Positions 1 through 12,459 of a DNA stretch of 64,000 bases are shown here, piece by piece (within the stretch, counting starts at the first letter, position 1; every line of letters starts with the position of its first letter). The position numbers were made by a program, and so were the translations under genes. The stretch comes from Symbiodinium natans (lineage: Eukaryota; Sar; Dinophyceae; Suessiales; Symbiodiniaceae): the NCBI GenBank assembly GCA_905221605.1, contig CAJNDS010002806.1:1-64000 (forward strand), given 5' to 3'. A model generated the notes under the pieces. That model was not told the DNA's origin. It was given only the letters and a program-made list of their open reading frames with translations, and made no database searches.

Positions 1-1791
1 AAAAACCATGGAAAACCCACGGTAACCTTCACAAGACATTAGAAAAACCTTCCGAGAGCTTCAAAAACCTACGCAAAATCTAACAAAACCCACTGAAACC
101 CCGCAAACCTTACAAAACCCCAGGGAAACCATCTGAAGCTTTTAAAAAACCAAGGCAAAACTTGACAAAACCCACGGACATCCGCGGAAACCCTCACAAA
201 ACTTTAGAGAAATTCAAAGAAAACCTCCGGAAAGTTCAAAAACTGCACGAAATCCCACGGAAACCCTCACGAAACCCTTGAGGAACCTACCAAAACCATC
301 CAATAAGTCTTAACACATGCACGAAATCTAAGGAACCCCACGGAAACCCCCAGAAACCCGCGGAAACCCTCGCGAAACTGTAGGGAAACCCAGGGAAACC
401 CTCCAGAAGCTTAACAAACATGAACGGAAACCCTGCGGAAACCCCTTTATCAGGACTGGATTCACCCTTTGGCAATTTACAAAGTTATTAAAGGACAGGT
501 GCAGGAAACCCGCCTCCCAATCACCGCACGCCAATGTCAGTATTATACTACCGGTCGTCCCCTAAAGGGTGAAGGACGCAAGAGGTGTTCTTCTGCTTCT
601 GGCGAGGACCTCTGTCAACCGGAGCGCCGAAGCTGGGGCATGCCTGCCATACGAATCAATGGTCGCTGACCGTCTAAGAAGCACTTCGCGCCTTCAGGCA
701 GAACGTCAAGGTACACATTGGTCTTTCACCAATCGGGTTCAGAAAAAGTCTACGTCTGCCTGGCTTCACCGTCCACGTCACAACTTGCTATAGAACAAGA
801 CTGACTTCCTGCCTCAGGGTTCATGTCAGACTCAACCCAAGGACCTGACTGAAGGCATGACTGGTTTCTTGCACCCAAAGCTTTGACCCGGCGCATGGCT
901 GTTGCTACAACCATACACAGCTAGGCCACCAAGCAGCGCACGGATGAGCTTGGACACCTCCGGCCGCGCACCGGCCGGCCGCGCCTGCGCCCCGCAACGA
1001 ATGTGAAGCCTCTCGCATCGCCAAAAATCGGCCTTGAAGACCTCGGCAACCTCCTCCACTGAGTACTTCGCTGAGCGAGTTGCGAAGGGCTTGCGACAAC
1101 TTGGAAGCACAAACATGGACCCTACGGACTATGTCTGGGCACTTTTTTCGGCCAACAAATCAGGCTCCGACGTGGCAGACATGGCGCAAGTACGCTAGCT
1201 GTGGCCTAGGAGCTGCTTGAGGCAAGAGAGCGCTCAGCGAGCAGCGGCTCAGATGCAATCTGTTGAAGACACATGGCACGTAGGCGCAAAAATTAGCAAA
1301 AGTCTTTGAGAGTCTTGCAGATCTCAAGGCATCTTGAAAAAACAATCCGGCACAAAATCCGGCAAAACAGGTCTACGTGCAAACAAAAGCAAAAGTACAT
1401 TGCAAAAATAGCAAACAAACGCAAAACAACGCAAATCTCCGAAATCTCCTGTAAACAAGGAACAGCATTTAGGGCTGCTAAACACAAGCTAAAAGACAAC
1501 CGCATGAAAGTGGCCTCCACAGTTGCAGCTCCCTTTCTGCTGCAGCATTACAAAAGCAAGCAGCTGCTTAGGACAAGCCCCTGATCCCCAAGCTTATGTT
1601 CTGCACGCTGCTCCCCAAGGTTCCTGGAACAAGGGCAGGCGCAGGCACGCGGACGAGACCCAGCTGCGTGAGCCCAGGGCTCAAACTTGCGACCCCAAAA
1701 ATGGGGCCGTCTCGCGGCCCCAAAAATGGGGCCACGAAATGCACCCAGCTTCCCTTATTATAATGTGTAAATACATGAAAAGGCTGGAACT

Positions 1792-1838
1792 GCGACCCCA
1801 AAATTGGGGCCTCCTGGCGGCCCCAATTTTGGTGTCGC
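1792..1838. repeat. 47-bp near-perfect hairpin, satellite unit 1
   Basis: It begins gcgac and ends gtcgc, with arms ccaaaattggggcc and ggccccaattttgg meeting at an almost loopless centre. This copy has one mismatch near the centre (cctcc for ccgcc). Confidence 0.85.
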
Positions 1839-2140
1839 TAAATCTGCATTTTTCGAGCCCCTGCGCTCCCCAGATTGCGACGCTACAGCAACTCTGACCC
1901 ACAGGCAAGCTCCTAGCATGGAGAATTTTTTTTTAAGAACAACGACCCCCCACAGGCAGCTTTCTTGCGGAAGTGATCAACATAATAGAAACGGGCACCG
2001 GGGAGGCCACGCACAAGCGGACGTGACTTTTGCACACAAAAGCGGACCCAGAATCTGGCCTCGGAACAATTTCCTGCGCAAAGACCCGGAGCACATATGG
2101 AAAACCTACTCGGACCTACTCCTGCGGAAAAATACAGCTG

Positions 2141-2740
2141 GGTTAGCCCCAGCGGTCACTTCTGATTCTCCCTGTGCCATCAGCATCCACCTCCACAACC
2201 TCACCTGGCAGCGCTGCAAAGCCGCACGACACACTGCGCCGCTTGCATCTTGCCTATCTGGACGAGCGCCGACCGCATCATGTGACAAATTCCAAAGCTT
2301 GAAGTAACGCTGAGGAAATCCATGGTGCCATGGAAGCTCATGGAAACCCTCGCTGAAGCTTCTGACATCTTTTTCCAAAGCCGCGCAAAGCATGAGAAAA
2401 CCAATCGAAACCCCGCGGAGATTTTGCAGGAACCCTCACAAAGCTCCACTGGAAGCTTTGAAGACCTGCGCACGACCTATATAAGAAAAGCCACAGAAAC
2501 CCCGCCGAAACCCTCACACAGCCCTAAGAAACCCACGGAAAAACCATGGAAAACCCACGGTAACCTTCACAAGACATTAGAAAAACCTTCCGAGAGCTTC
2601 AAAAACCTACGCAAAATCTAACAAAACCCACTGAAACCCCGCAAACCTTAGAAAACCCCAGGGAAACCATCTGCTTTTAAAAAACCAAGGCAAAACTTGA
2701 CAAAACCCACGGACATCCGCGGAAACCCTCACAAAACTTT
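2141..2740. repeat. Extra segment in the first long satellite unit
   Basis: The unit between anchors 1115 and 3610 is about 580 bp longer than the standard period. After the cctgcggaaaaatacag stretch near 2125 it holds about 170 bp found nowhere else in the array. It then continues into ggaaaccc-rich DNA, part of which (about 2540-2760) repeats the first 220 bases of the window. Units from 4600 onward lack this block, so two length classes of unit coexist. Confidence 0.8.
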
Positions 2741-4278
2741 AGAGAAATTCAAGGAAAACCTCCGGAAAGTTCAAAAACTGCACGAAATCCCACGGAAACC
2801 CTCACGAAACCCTTGAGGAACCTACCAAAACCATCCAATAGGTTTTTAACACATGCACGAAATCTAAGGAAACCCACGGAAACCCCCAGAAACCCCGCGG
2901 AAACCCTCGCGAAACTGTAGGGAAACCCAGGGAAACCCTCCAGAAGCTTAACAAACATGAACGGAAACCCTGCGGAAACCCCTTTATCAGGACTGGATTC
3001 ACCCTTTGGCAATTTACAAAGTTATTAAAGGACAGGTGCAGGAAACCCGCCACCCAATCACCGCACGCCAATGTCAGTATTATACTACCGGTCGTCCCCT
3101 AAAGGGTGAGCGCCGAAGCTGGGGCATGCCTGCCATACGAATCAATGGTCGCTGACCGTCTAAGAAGCACTTCGCGCCTTCAGGCAGAACGTCAAGGTAC
3201 ACATTGGTCTTTCACCAATCGGGTACAGAAAAAGGAATACAGTCTACGTCTGCCTGGCTTCACCGTCCACGTCACAACTTGCTATAGATCAAGACTGACT
3301 TCCTGCCTCAGGGTTCATGTCAGACTCAACCCAAGGACCTGACTGAAGGCATGACTGGTTTCTTGCACCCAAAGCTTTGACCCCGAGCATGGCTGTTGCT
3401 ACAACCATACACAGCTAGGCCACCAAGCAGCGCACGGATGAGCTTGGACACCTCCGGCCGCGCACCGGCCGGCTGCGCCTGCGCCCCGCAACGAATGCGA
3501 AGCCTCTCGCATCGCCAAAGATCGGCCTTGAAGACCTCGGCAAACCTCCTCCACTGAGTACTTCGCTGAGCGAGTTGCGGAGGGCTTGCGACACCTTGGA
3601 AGCACAAACATGGACCCTACGGACTATGTCTGGGCACTTTTTTCGGCCAACAAATCAGGCTCCGACGTGGCAGACATGGCGCAAGTACGCTAGCTGTGGC
3701 CTAGGAGCTGCTTGAGGCAAGAGAGCGCTCAGCGAGCAGCGGCTCAGACGCAATCTGTTGAAGACACATGGCCCGTAGGCGCAAAAATTAGCAAAAGTCT
3801 CTGAGAGTCTTGCAGATCTCAAGGCATCTTGAAAAAACAATCCGGCACAAAATCCAGCAAAACAGGTCTACGTGCAAACAAAAGCAAAAGTACATTGCCA
3901 AAATAGCAAACAAACGCGCAAATCTCCGAAATCTCCTGTAAACAAGGAACAACATTTAGGGCTGCTAAACACAAGCTAAACGACAACCGCATGAAAGTGG
4001 CCTCCACAGTTGCAGCTCCCTTTCTGCTGCAGCATTACAAAAGCAAGCAGCTGCTTCGGACAAGCCCCTGATCCCCAAGCTTATGTTCTGCACACTGCTC
4101 CCCAAGGTTCCTGGAACAAGGGCAGGCGCAGGCACGCTGACGAGACCCAGCTGCGTGAGCCCAGGGCTCAAACTTGCGACCCCAAAAATGGGGCCGTCTC
4201 GCGGCCCCAAAAATGGGGCCACGAAATGCAACCAGCTTCCCTTATTATAATGTGTAAATACATGAAAAGGCTGGAACT

Positions 4279-4325
4279 GCGACCCCAAAATTGGGGCCGC
4301 CTGGCGGCCCCAATTTTGGTGTCGC
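4279..4325. repeat. 47-bp hairpin, satellite unit 2
   Basis: Same inverted repeat. The arms ccaaaattggggccgcc and ggcggccccaattttgg are exactly complementary around a single t, extended by gcgac and gtcgc. Confidence 0.9.
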
Positions 4326-6194
4326 TAAATCTGCATTTTTCGAGCCCCTGCGCTCCCCAGATTGCGACGCTACAGCAACTCTGACCCACAGGCAAGCTCC
4401 TAGCGTGGAGATTTTTTAAGAACAACGACCCCCCACAGGCAGCTTTCTTGCGGAAGTGATCAACATAATAGAAACGGGCACCGGGGAGGCCACGCACAAG
4501 CGGACGTGACTTTTGCACACAAAAGCGGACCCAGAAGCTGGCCTCGGAACAATTTCCTGCGCAAAGACCCGGAGCACATATGGAAAACCTACTCACTGCG
4601 GAAAAATCAACAGCAGATTCAAGGAAAACTCCGGAAGTTCAAAAACCGCACGACATCCCCTGAAACCCTCACGAAAGCCTTGAGGAACCTACCAAAACCA
4701 TCCAATAGGTTTTAACACATGCACGAAATCTAAGGAAACCCACGGAAACCCCCAGAAACCCCGCGGAAACCCTCGCGAAACTGTAGGGAAACCCAGGGAA
4801 ACCCTCCAGAAGCTTAACAAACATGAACGGAACCCCTGCGGAAACCCCTTTATCAGGACTGGATTCACCCTTTGGCAATTTACAAAGTTATTAAAGGACA
4901 GGTGCAGGAAACCCGCCACCCAATCACCGCACGCCAATGTCAGTATTATACTACCGGTCGTCCCCTAAAGGGCGAAGGACGCAAGAGGTGTTCTTCTGCT
5001 TCTGGCGAGGACCTGTGTCAACCGGAGCGCCGAAGCTGGGGCATGCCTGCCATACGAATCAATGGTCGCTGACCGTCTAAGAAGCACTTCGCACCTTCAG
5101 GCAGAACGTCAAGGTACACATTGGTCTTTCACCAATCGGGTTCAGAAAAAGGAATACAGTCCACGTCTGCCTGGCTTCACCGTCCACGTCACAACTTGCT
5201 ATAGAACAAGACTGACTTCCTGCCTCAGGGTTCATATCAGACTCAACCCAAGGACCTGACTGAAGGCATGACTGGTTTCTTGCACCCAAAGCTTTGACCC
5301 CGCGCATGGCTGTTGCTACAACCATACACAGCTAGGCCACCAAGCAGCGCACGGATGAGCTTGGACACCTCCGGCCACGCACCGGCCGGCCGCGCCTGCG
5401 CCCCGCAACGAATGCGAAGCCTCTCGCATCGCCAAAGATCGGCCTTGAAGACCTCGGCAACCTCCTCCACTGAGTACTTCGCTGAGCGAGTTGCGGAGGG
5501 CTTGCGACACCTTGGAAGCACAAACATGGACCCTACGGACTATGTCTGGGCTCCTTTTTCGGCCAACAAATCAGGCTCCGACGTGGCAGACATGGCGCAA
5601 GTACGCTAGCTGTGGCCTAGGAGCTGCTTGAGGCAAGAGAGCGCTCAGCGAGCAGCGGCTCAGACGCAATCTGTTGAAGACACATGGCCCGTAGGCGCAA
5701 AAATTAGCAAAAGTCTCTGAGAGTCTTGCAGATCTCAAGGCATCTTGAAAAAACAATCCGGCACAAAATCCAGCAAAACAGGTCTACGTGCAAACAAAAG
5801 CAAAAGTACATTGCCAAAATAGCAAACAAACACGCAAATCTCCGAAATCTCCTGTAAACAAGGAACAACATTTAGGGCTGCTAAACACAAGCTAAACGAC
5901 AACCGCATGAAAGTGGCCTCCGCAGTTGCAGCTCCCTTTCTGCTGCAGCATTACAAAAGCAAGCAGCTGCTTCGGACAAGCCCCTGATCCCCAAGCTTAT
6001 GTTCTGCACGCTGCTCCCCAAGGTTCCTGGAACAAGGGCTGGCGCAGGCACGCTGACGAGACCCAGCTGCGTGAGCCCAGGGCTCAAACTTGCGACCCCA
6101 AAAATGGGGCCGTCTCGCGGCCCCAAAAATGGGGCCACGAAATGCACCCAGCTTCCCTTATTATCATGCGTAAATACATGAAAAGGCTGGAACT

Positions 6195-6241
6195 GCGACC
6201 CCAAAATTGGGGCCGCCTGGCGGCCCCAATTTTGGTGTCGC
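6195..6241. repeat. 47-bp hairpin, satellite unit 3
   Basis: Identical inverted repeat to the unit 2 copy. Confidence 0.9.
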
Positions 6242-8116
6242 TAAATCTGCATTTTTCGAGCCCCTGCGCTCCCCAGATTGCGACGCTACAGCAACTCTGA
6301 CCCACAGGCAAGCTCCTAGCGTGGAGATTTTTTTTAAGAACAACGACCCCCCACAGGCAGCTTTCTTGCGGAAGTGATCAACATAATAGAAACGGGCACC
6401 GGGGAGGCCACGCACAAGCGGACGTGACTTTTGCACACAAAAGCGGACCCAGAATCTGGCCTCGGAACAATTTCCTGCGCAAAGACCCGGAGCACATATG
6501 GAAAACCTTCTCCTGCGGAAAAATACAGCAGAAATTCAAGGAAAACCTCCGGAAAGTTCAAAAACTGCACGAAATCCCATGGAAACCCTCACGAAGGCCC
6601 TTGAGGAACCTACCAAAACCATCCAATAAGTTTTAACACATGCACGAAATCTAAGGAAACCCACGGAAACCCACGGAAACCCACGGAAACCCCGCGGAAA
6701 CCCTCGCGAAACTGTAGGGAAACCCAGGGAAACCCTCCAGAAGCTTAACAAACATGAACGGAAACCCTGCGGAAACCCCTTTATCAGGACTGGATTCACC
6801 CTTTGGCAATTTACAAAGTTATTAAAGGACAGGTGCAGGAAACCCGCCACCCAATCACCGCACGCCAATGTCAGTATTATACTACCGGTCGTCCCCTAAA
6901 GGGTGAAGGACGCAAGAGGTGTTCTTCTGCTTCTGGCCATCAACCGCAGCGCCGAAGCTGGGGCATGCCTGCCATACGAATCAATGGTCGCTGACCGTCT
7001 AAGAAGCACTTCGCGCCTTCAGGCAGAACGTCAAGGTACACATTGGTCTTTCACCAATCGGGTTCAGAAGAAGGAATACAGTCTACGTCTGCCTGGCTTC
7101 ACCGTCCACGTCACAACTTGCTATAGAACAAGACTGACTTCCTGCCTCAGGGTTCATGTCAGACTCAACCCAAGGACCTGACTGAAGGCATGACTGGTTT
7201 CTTGCACCCAAAGCTTTTACCCCGCGCATGGCTGTTGCTACAACCATACACAGCTAGGCCACCAAGCAGCGCACGGATGAGCTTGGACACCTCCGGCCGC
7301 GCACCGGCCGGCCGCGCCTGCGCCCCGCAACGAATGCGAAGCCTCTCGCATCGCCAAAGATCGGCCTTGAAGACCTCGGCAACCTCCTCCACTGAGTACT
7401 TCGCTGAGCGAGTTGCGGAGGGCTTGCGACACCTTGGAAGCACAAACATGGACCCTACGGACTATGTCTGGGCTCCTTTTTCGGCCAACAAATCAGGCTC
7501 CGACGTGGCAGACATGGCGCAAGTACGCTAGCTGTGGCCTAGGAGCTGCTTGAGGCAAGAGAGCGCTCAGCGAGCAGCGGCTCAGACGCAATCTGTTGAA
7601 GACACATGGCCCGTAGGCGCAAAAATTAGCAAAAGTCTCTGAGAGTCTTGCAGATCTCAAGGCATCTTGAAAAAACAATCCGGCACAAAATCCAGCAAAA
7701 CAGGTCTACGTGCAAACAAAAGCAAAAGTACATTGCCAAAATAGCAAACAAACGCGCAAATCTCCGAAATCTCCTGTAAACAAGGAACAACATTTAGGGC
7801 TGCTAAGCACAAGCTAAACGACAACCGCATGAAAGTGGCCTCCACAGTTGCAGCTCCCTTTCTGCTGCAGCATTACAAAAGCAAGCAGCTGCTTCGGACA
7901 AGCCCCTGATCCCCAAGCTTATGTTCTGCACGCTGCTCCCCAAGGTTCCTGGAACAAGGGCTGGCGCAGGCACGCTGACGAGACCCAGCTGCGTGAGCCC
8001 AGGGCTCAAACTTGCGACCCCAAAAATGGGGCCGTCTCGCGGCCCCAAAAATGGGGCCACGAAATGCACCCAGCTTCCCTTATTATAATGTGTAAATACA
8101 TGAAAAGGCTGGAACT

Positions 8117-8163
8117 GCGACCCCAAAATTGGGGCCGCCTGGCGGCCCCAATTTTGGTGTCGC
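8117..8163. repeat. 47-bp hairpin, unit 4 first copy
   Basis: Identical inverted repeat, inside the first half of the 478-bp duplication. Confidence 0.9.
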
Positions 8164-8594
8164 TAAATCTGCATTTTTCGAGCCCCTGCGCTCCCCAGAT
8201 TGCGACGCTACAGCAACTCTGACCCACAGGCAAGCTCCTAGCGTGGAGAATTTTTTTTTAAGAACAACGACCCCCCACAGGCAGCTTTCTTGCGGAAGTG
8301 ATCAACATAATAGAAACGGGCACCGTTGCAGCTCCCTTTCTGCTGCACCATTACAAAAGCAAGCAGCTGCTTCGGACAAGCCCCTGATCCCCAAGCTTAT
8401 GTTCTGCACGCTGCTCCCCAAGGTTCCTGGAACAAGGGCAGGCGCAGGCACGCTGACGAGACCCAGCTGCGTGAGCCCAGGGCTCAAACTTGCGACCCCA
8501 AAAATTACGCCGTCTCGCGGCCCCAAAAATGGGGCCACGAAATGCACCCAGCTTCCCTTATTATAATGTGTAAATACATGAAAAGGCTGGAACT

Positions 8595-8641
8595 GCGACC
8601 CCAACATTGGGGCCGCCTGGCGGCCCCAATTTTGGTGTCGC
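8595..8641. repeat. 47-bp hairpin, unit 4 second copy
   Basis: Copy produced by the 478-bp duplication. The left arm has ccaacattgg instead of ccaaaattgg, so one pair is lost. Confidence 0.85.
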
Positions 8642-9009
8642 TAAATCTGCATTTTTCGAGCCCCTGCGCTCCCCAGATTGCGACGCTACAGCAACTCTGA
8701 CCCACAGGCAAGCTCCTAGCGTGGAGATTTTTTAAGAACAACGACCCCCCACAGGCAGCTTTCTTGCGGAAGTGATCAACATAATAGAAACGGGCACCGG
8801 GGAGGCCACGCACAAGCGGACGTGACTTTTGCACACAAAAGCGGACCCAGAATCTGGCCTCGGAACAATTTCCTGCGCAAAGACCCGGAGCACATATGGA
8901 AAACCTTCTCCTGCGGAAAAATACAGCAGAAATTCAAGGAAAACCTCCGGAAAGTTCAAAAACTGCACGAAATCCCACGGAAACCCTCACGAAGGCCCTT
9001 GAGGAACCT

Positions 9010-9620
9010 ACCAAAACCAGCAATAGGTTTTTAACCACATTGCACAGAAATCTAAGGAACCAACGGAAACCCCGCGGAAACCCTCGCGAAACTGTAGGGA
9101 AACCCAGGGAAACCCTCCAGAAGCTTAACAAACATGAACGTAAACCCTGCGGAAACCCCTTTATCAGGACTGGATTCACCCTTTGGCAATTTACAAAGTT
9201 ATTAAAGGACAGGTGCAGGAAACCCGCCACCCAATCACCGCACGCCAATGTCAGTATTATACTACCGGTCGTCCCCTAGAGGGTGAAGGACGCAAGAGGT
9301 GTTCTTCTGCTTCTGGCATCAAACCAAGCGCCGAAGCTGGGGCATGCCTGCCATACGAATCAAGTGGTCGTGACCGTCTACGAAGCACTTCGCGCCTTCA
9401 GGCAGAAACGTCAAGGTACACATTGGTTGCGAGGCCAATCTGGTTTCAGAAAAAGGAATACAGTCTCGTTTCTGCCTGGATTCACCGTCCCACGTCCAAA
9501 AAAATTGCTATAGAAACAAGACGACTTTCCTGCCTCAGGGTCATGTCAGACTTTCAACCCAAGGACCTGACTGCAGGCATAGACTGGTTTCTTTCACCCA
9601 AAGCTTGACCCCGGCGCATG
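9010..9620. repeat. Indel-rich stretch of satellite unit 5
   Basis: Compared with the flanking units this part carries many single-base insertions and deletions plus small substitutions, for example extra bases around 9360-9440 and a run of seven A at 9499-9505. The DNA on both sides is nearly identical to the other units. It breaks frames that stay open in every other unit. It could be a diverged variant or an assembly or read-quality problem. Confidence 0.7.
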
Positions 9621-10501
9621 CGCTGTTGCTACAACCAAACACAAGCAGGCCACCAAGCAGCGCCCACGGAGGAGCTTGGACACCTCCGGCCGCGCACCGG
9701 CCGGCCGCGCCTGCGCCCCGCAACGAATGCGAAGCCTCTCGCATCGCCAAAGATCGGCCTTGAAGACCCGGCAACCTCCTCCACTGAGTACTTCGCTGAG
9801 CGAGTTGCGGAGGGCTTGCGACACCTTGGAAGCACAAACATGGACCCTACGGACTATGTCTGGGCACTTTTTTCGGCCAACAAATCAGGCTCCGACGTGG
9901 CAGACATGGCGCAAGTACGCTAGCTGTGGCCTAGGAGCTGCTTGAGGCAAGAGAGCGCTCAGCGAGCAGCGGCTCAGACGCAATCTGTTGAAGACACATG
10001 GCCCGTAGGCGCACAAATTAGCAAAAGTCTCTGAGAGTCTTGCAGATCTCAAGGCATCTTGAAAAAACAATCCGGCACAAAATCCAGCAAAACAGGTCTA
10101 CGTGCAAACAAAAGCAAAAGTACATTGCCAAAATAGCAAACAAACGCGCAAATCTCCGAAATCTCCTGTAAACAAGGAACAACATTTAGGGCTGCTAAAC
10201 ACAAGCTAAACGACAACCGCATGAAAGTGGCCTCCACAGTTGCAGCTCCCTTTCTGCTGCAGCATTACAAAAGCAAGCAGCTGCTTCGGACAAGCCCCTG
10301 ATCCCCAAGCTTATGTTCTGCACGCTGCTCCCCAAGGCTCCTGGAACAAGGGCAGGCGCAGGCACGCTGCCAGCGGCGTGAGCCCAGGGCTCAAACTTGC
10401 GACCCCAAAAATGGGGCCGTCTCGCGGCCCCAAAAATGGGGCCACGAAATGCACCCAGCTTCCCTTATTATAATGTGTCAATACATGAAAAGGCTGGAAC
10501 T

Positions 10502-10548
10502 GCGACCCCAAAATTGGGGCCGCCTGGCGGCCCCAATTTTGGTGTCGC
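10502..10548. repeat. 47-bp hairpin, satellite unit 5
   Basis: Identical inverted repeat to unit 2, although the preceding part of this unit is indel-rich. Confidence 0.9.
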
Positions 10549-12412
10549 TAAATCTGCATTTTTCGAGCCCCTGCGCTCCCCAGATTGCGACGCTACAGCA
10601 ACTCTGACCCACAGGCAAGCTCCTAGCGTGGAGATTTTTTAAGAACAACGACCCCCCACAGGCAGCTTTCTTGCGGAAGTGATCAACATAATAGAAACGG
10701 GCACCGGGGAGGCCACGCACAAGCGGACGTGACTTTTGCACACAAAAGCGGACCCAGAATCTGGCCTCGGAACAATTTCCTGCGCAAAGACCCGGAGCAC
10801 ATATGGAAAACCTTCTCCTGCGGAAAAAATACAACAGAAATTCAAGGAAAACCTCCGGAAAGTTCAAAAACTGCACGAAATCCCACGGAAACCCTCACGA
10901 AGGCCCTTGAGGAACCTACCAAAACCATCCAATAGGTTTTAACACATGCACGAAATCTAAGGAAACCCACGGAAACCCACGGAAACCCCGCGGAAACCCT
11001 CGCGAAACTGTAGGGAAACCCAGGGAAACCCTCCAGAAGCTTAACAAACATGAACGGAAACCCTGCGGAAACCCCTTTATCAGGACTGGATTCACCCTTT
11101 GGCAATTTACAAAGTTATTAAAGGACAGGTGCAGGAAACCCGCCACCCAATCACCGCACGCCAATGTCAGTATTATACTACCGGTCGTCCCCTAAAGGGT
11201 GAAGGACGCAAGAGGTGTTCTTCTGCTTCTGGCCATCAACCGCAGCGCCGAAGCTGGGGCATGCCTGCCATACGAATCAATGGTCGCTGACCGTCTAAGA
11301 AGCACTTCGCGCCTTCAGGCAGAACGTCAAGGTACACATTGGTCTTTCACCAATCGGGTTCAGAAAAAGGAATACAGTCTACGTCTGCCTGGCTTCACCG
11401 TCCACGTCACAACTTGCTATAGAACAAGACTGACTTCCTGCCTCAGGGTTCATGTCAGACTCAACCCAAGGACCTGACTGAAGGCATGACTGGTTTCTTT
11501 CACCCAAAGCTTTGACCCCGCGCATGGCTGTTGCTACAACCATACACAGCTAGGCCACCAAGCAGCGCACGGATGAGCTTGGACACCTCCGGCCGCGCAC
11601 CGGCCGGCCGCGCCTGCGCCCCGCAACGAATGCGAAGCCTCTCGCATCGCCAAAGATCGGCCTTGAAGACCTCGGCAACCTCCTCCACTGAGTACTTCGC
11701 TGAGCGAGTTGCGGAGGGCTTGCGACACCTTGGAAGCACAAACATGGACCCTACGGACTATGTCTGGGCACTTTTTTCGGCCAACAAATCAGGCTCCGAC
11801 GTGGCAGACATGGCGCAAGTACGCTAGCTGTGGCCTAGGAGCTGCTTGAGGCAAGAGAGCGCTCAGCGAGCAGCGGCTCAGACGCAATCTGTTGAAGACA
11901 CATGGCCCGTAGGCGCAAAAATTAGCAAAAGTCTCTGAGAGTCTTGCAGATCTCAAGGCATCTTGAAAAAACAATCCGGCACAAAATCCAGCAAAACAGG
12001 TCTACGTGCAAACAAAAGCAAAAGTACATTGCCAAAATAGCAAACAAACGCGCAAATCTCCGAAATCTCCTGTAAACAAGGAACAACATTTAGGGCTGCT
12101 AAGCACAAGCTAAACGACAACCGCATGAAAGTGGCCTCCACAGTTGCAGCTCCCTTTCTGCTGCAGCATTACAAAAGCAAGCAGCTGCTTCGGACAAGCC
12201 CCTGATCCCCAAGCTTATGTTCTGCACGCTGCTCCCCAAGGTTCCTGGAACAAGGGCTGGCGCAGGCACGCTGACGAGACCCAGCTGCGTGAGCCCAGGG
12301 CTCAAACTTGCGACCCCAAAAATGGGGCCGTCTCGCGGCCCCAAAAATGGGGCCACGAAATGCACCCAGCTTCCCTTATTATCATGCGTAAATACATGAA
12401 AAGGCTGGAACT

Positions 12413-12459
12413 GCGACCCCAAAATTGGGGCCGCCTGGCGGCCCCAATTTTGGTGTCGC
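12413..12459. repeat. 47-bp hairpin, satellite unit 6
   Basis: Identical inverted repeat. Confidence 0.9.

Larger units (their letters stand above)
7848..8803. repeat. Internal 478-bp tandem duplication within one satellite unit
   Basis: The stretch starting ttgcagctccctttctg at 7848 starts again at 8326, 478 bp later. This duplicates the two ggcccc-type motifs and the 47-bp hairpin. The junction reads gggcaccg then ttgcagctcc, whereas other units continue gggcaccggggaggcc. It accounts for the long 2392-bp spacing. The second copy differs by scattered changes, for example aaaattacgcc where others have aaaatggggcc. Confidence 0.9.

Noticed and set aside
1-420. ggaaaccc runs as telomeric repeats
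   Set aside because: The known dinoflagellate telomere repeat is TTTAGGG-like. These are irregular decamers with cac or ccg spacers inside a satellite unit.
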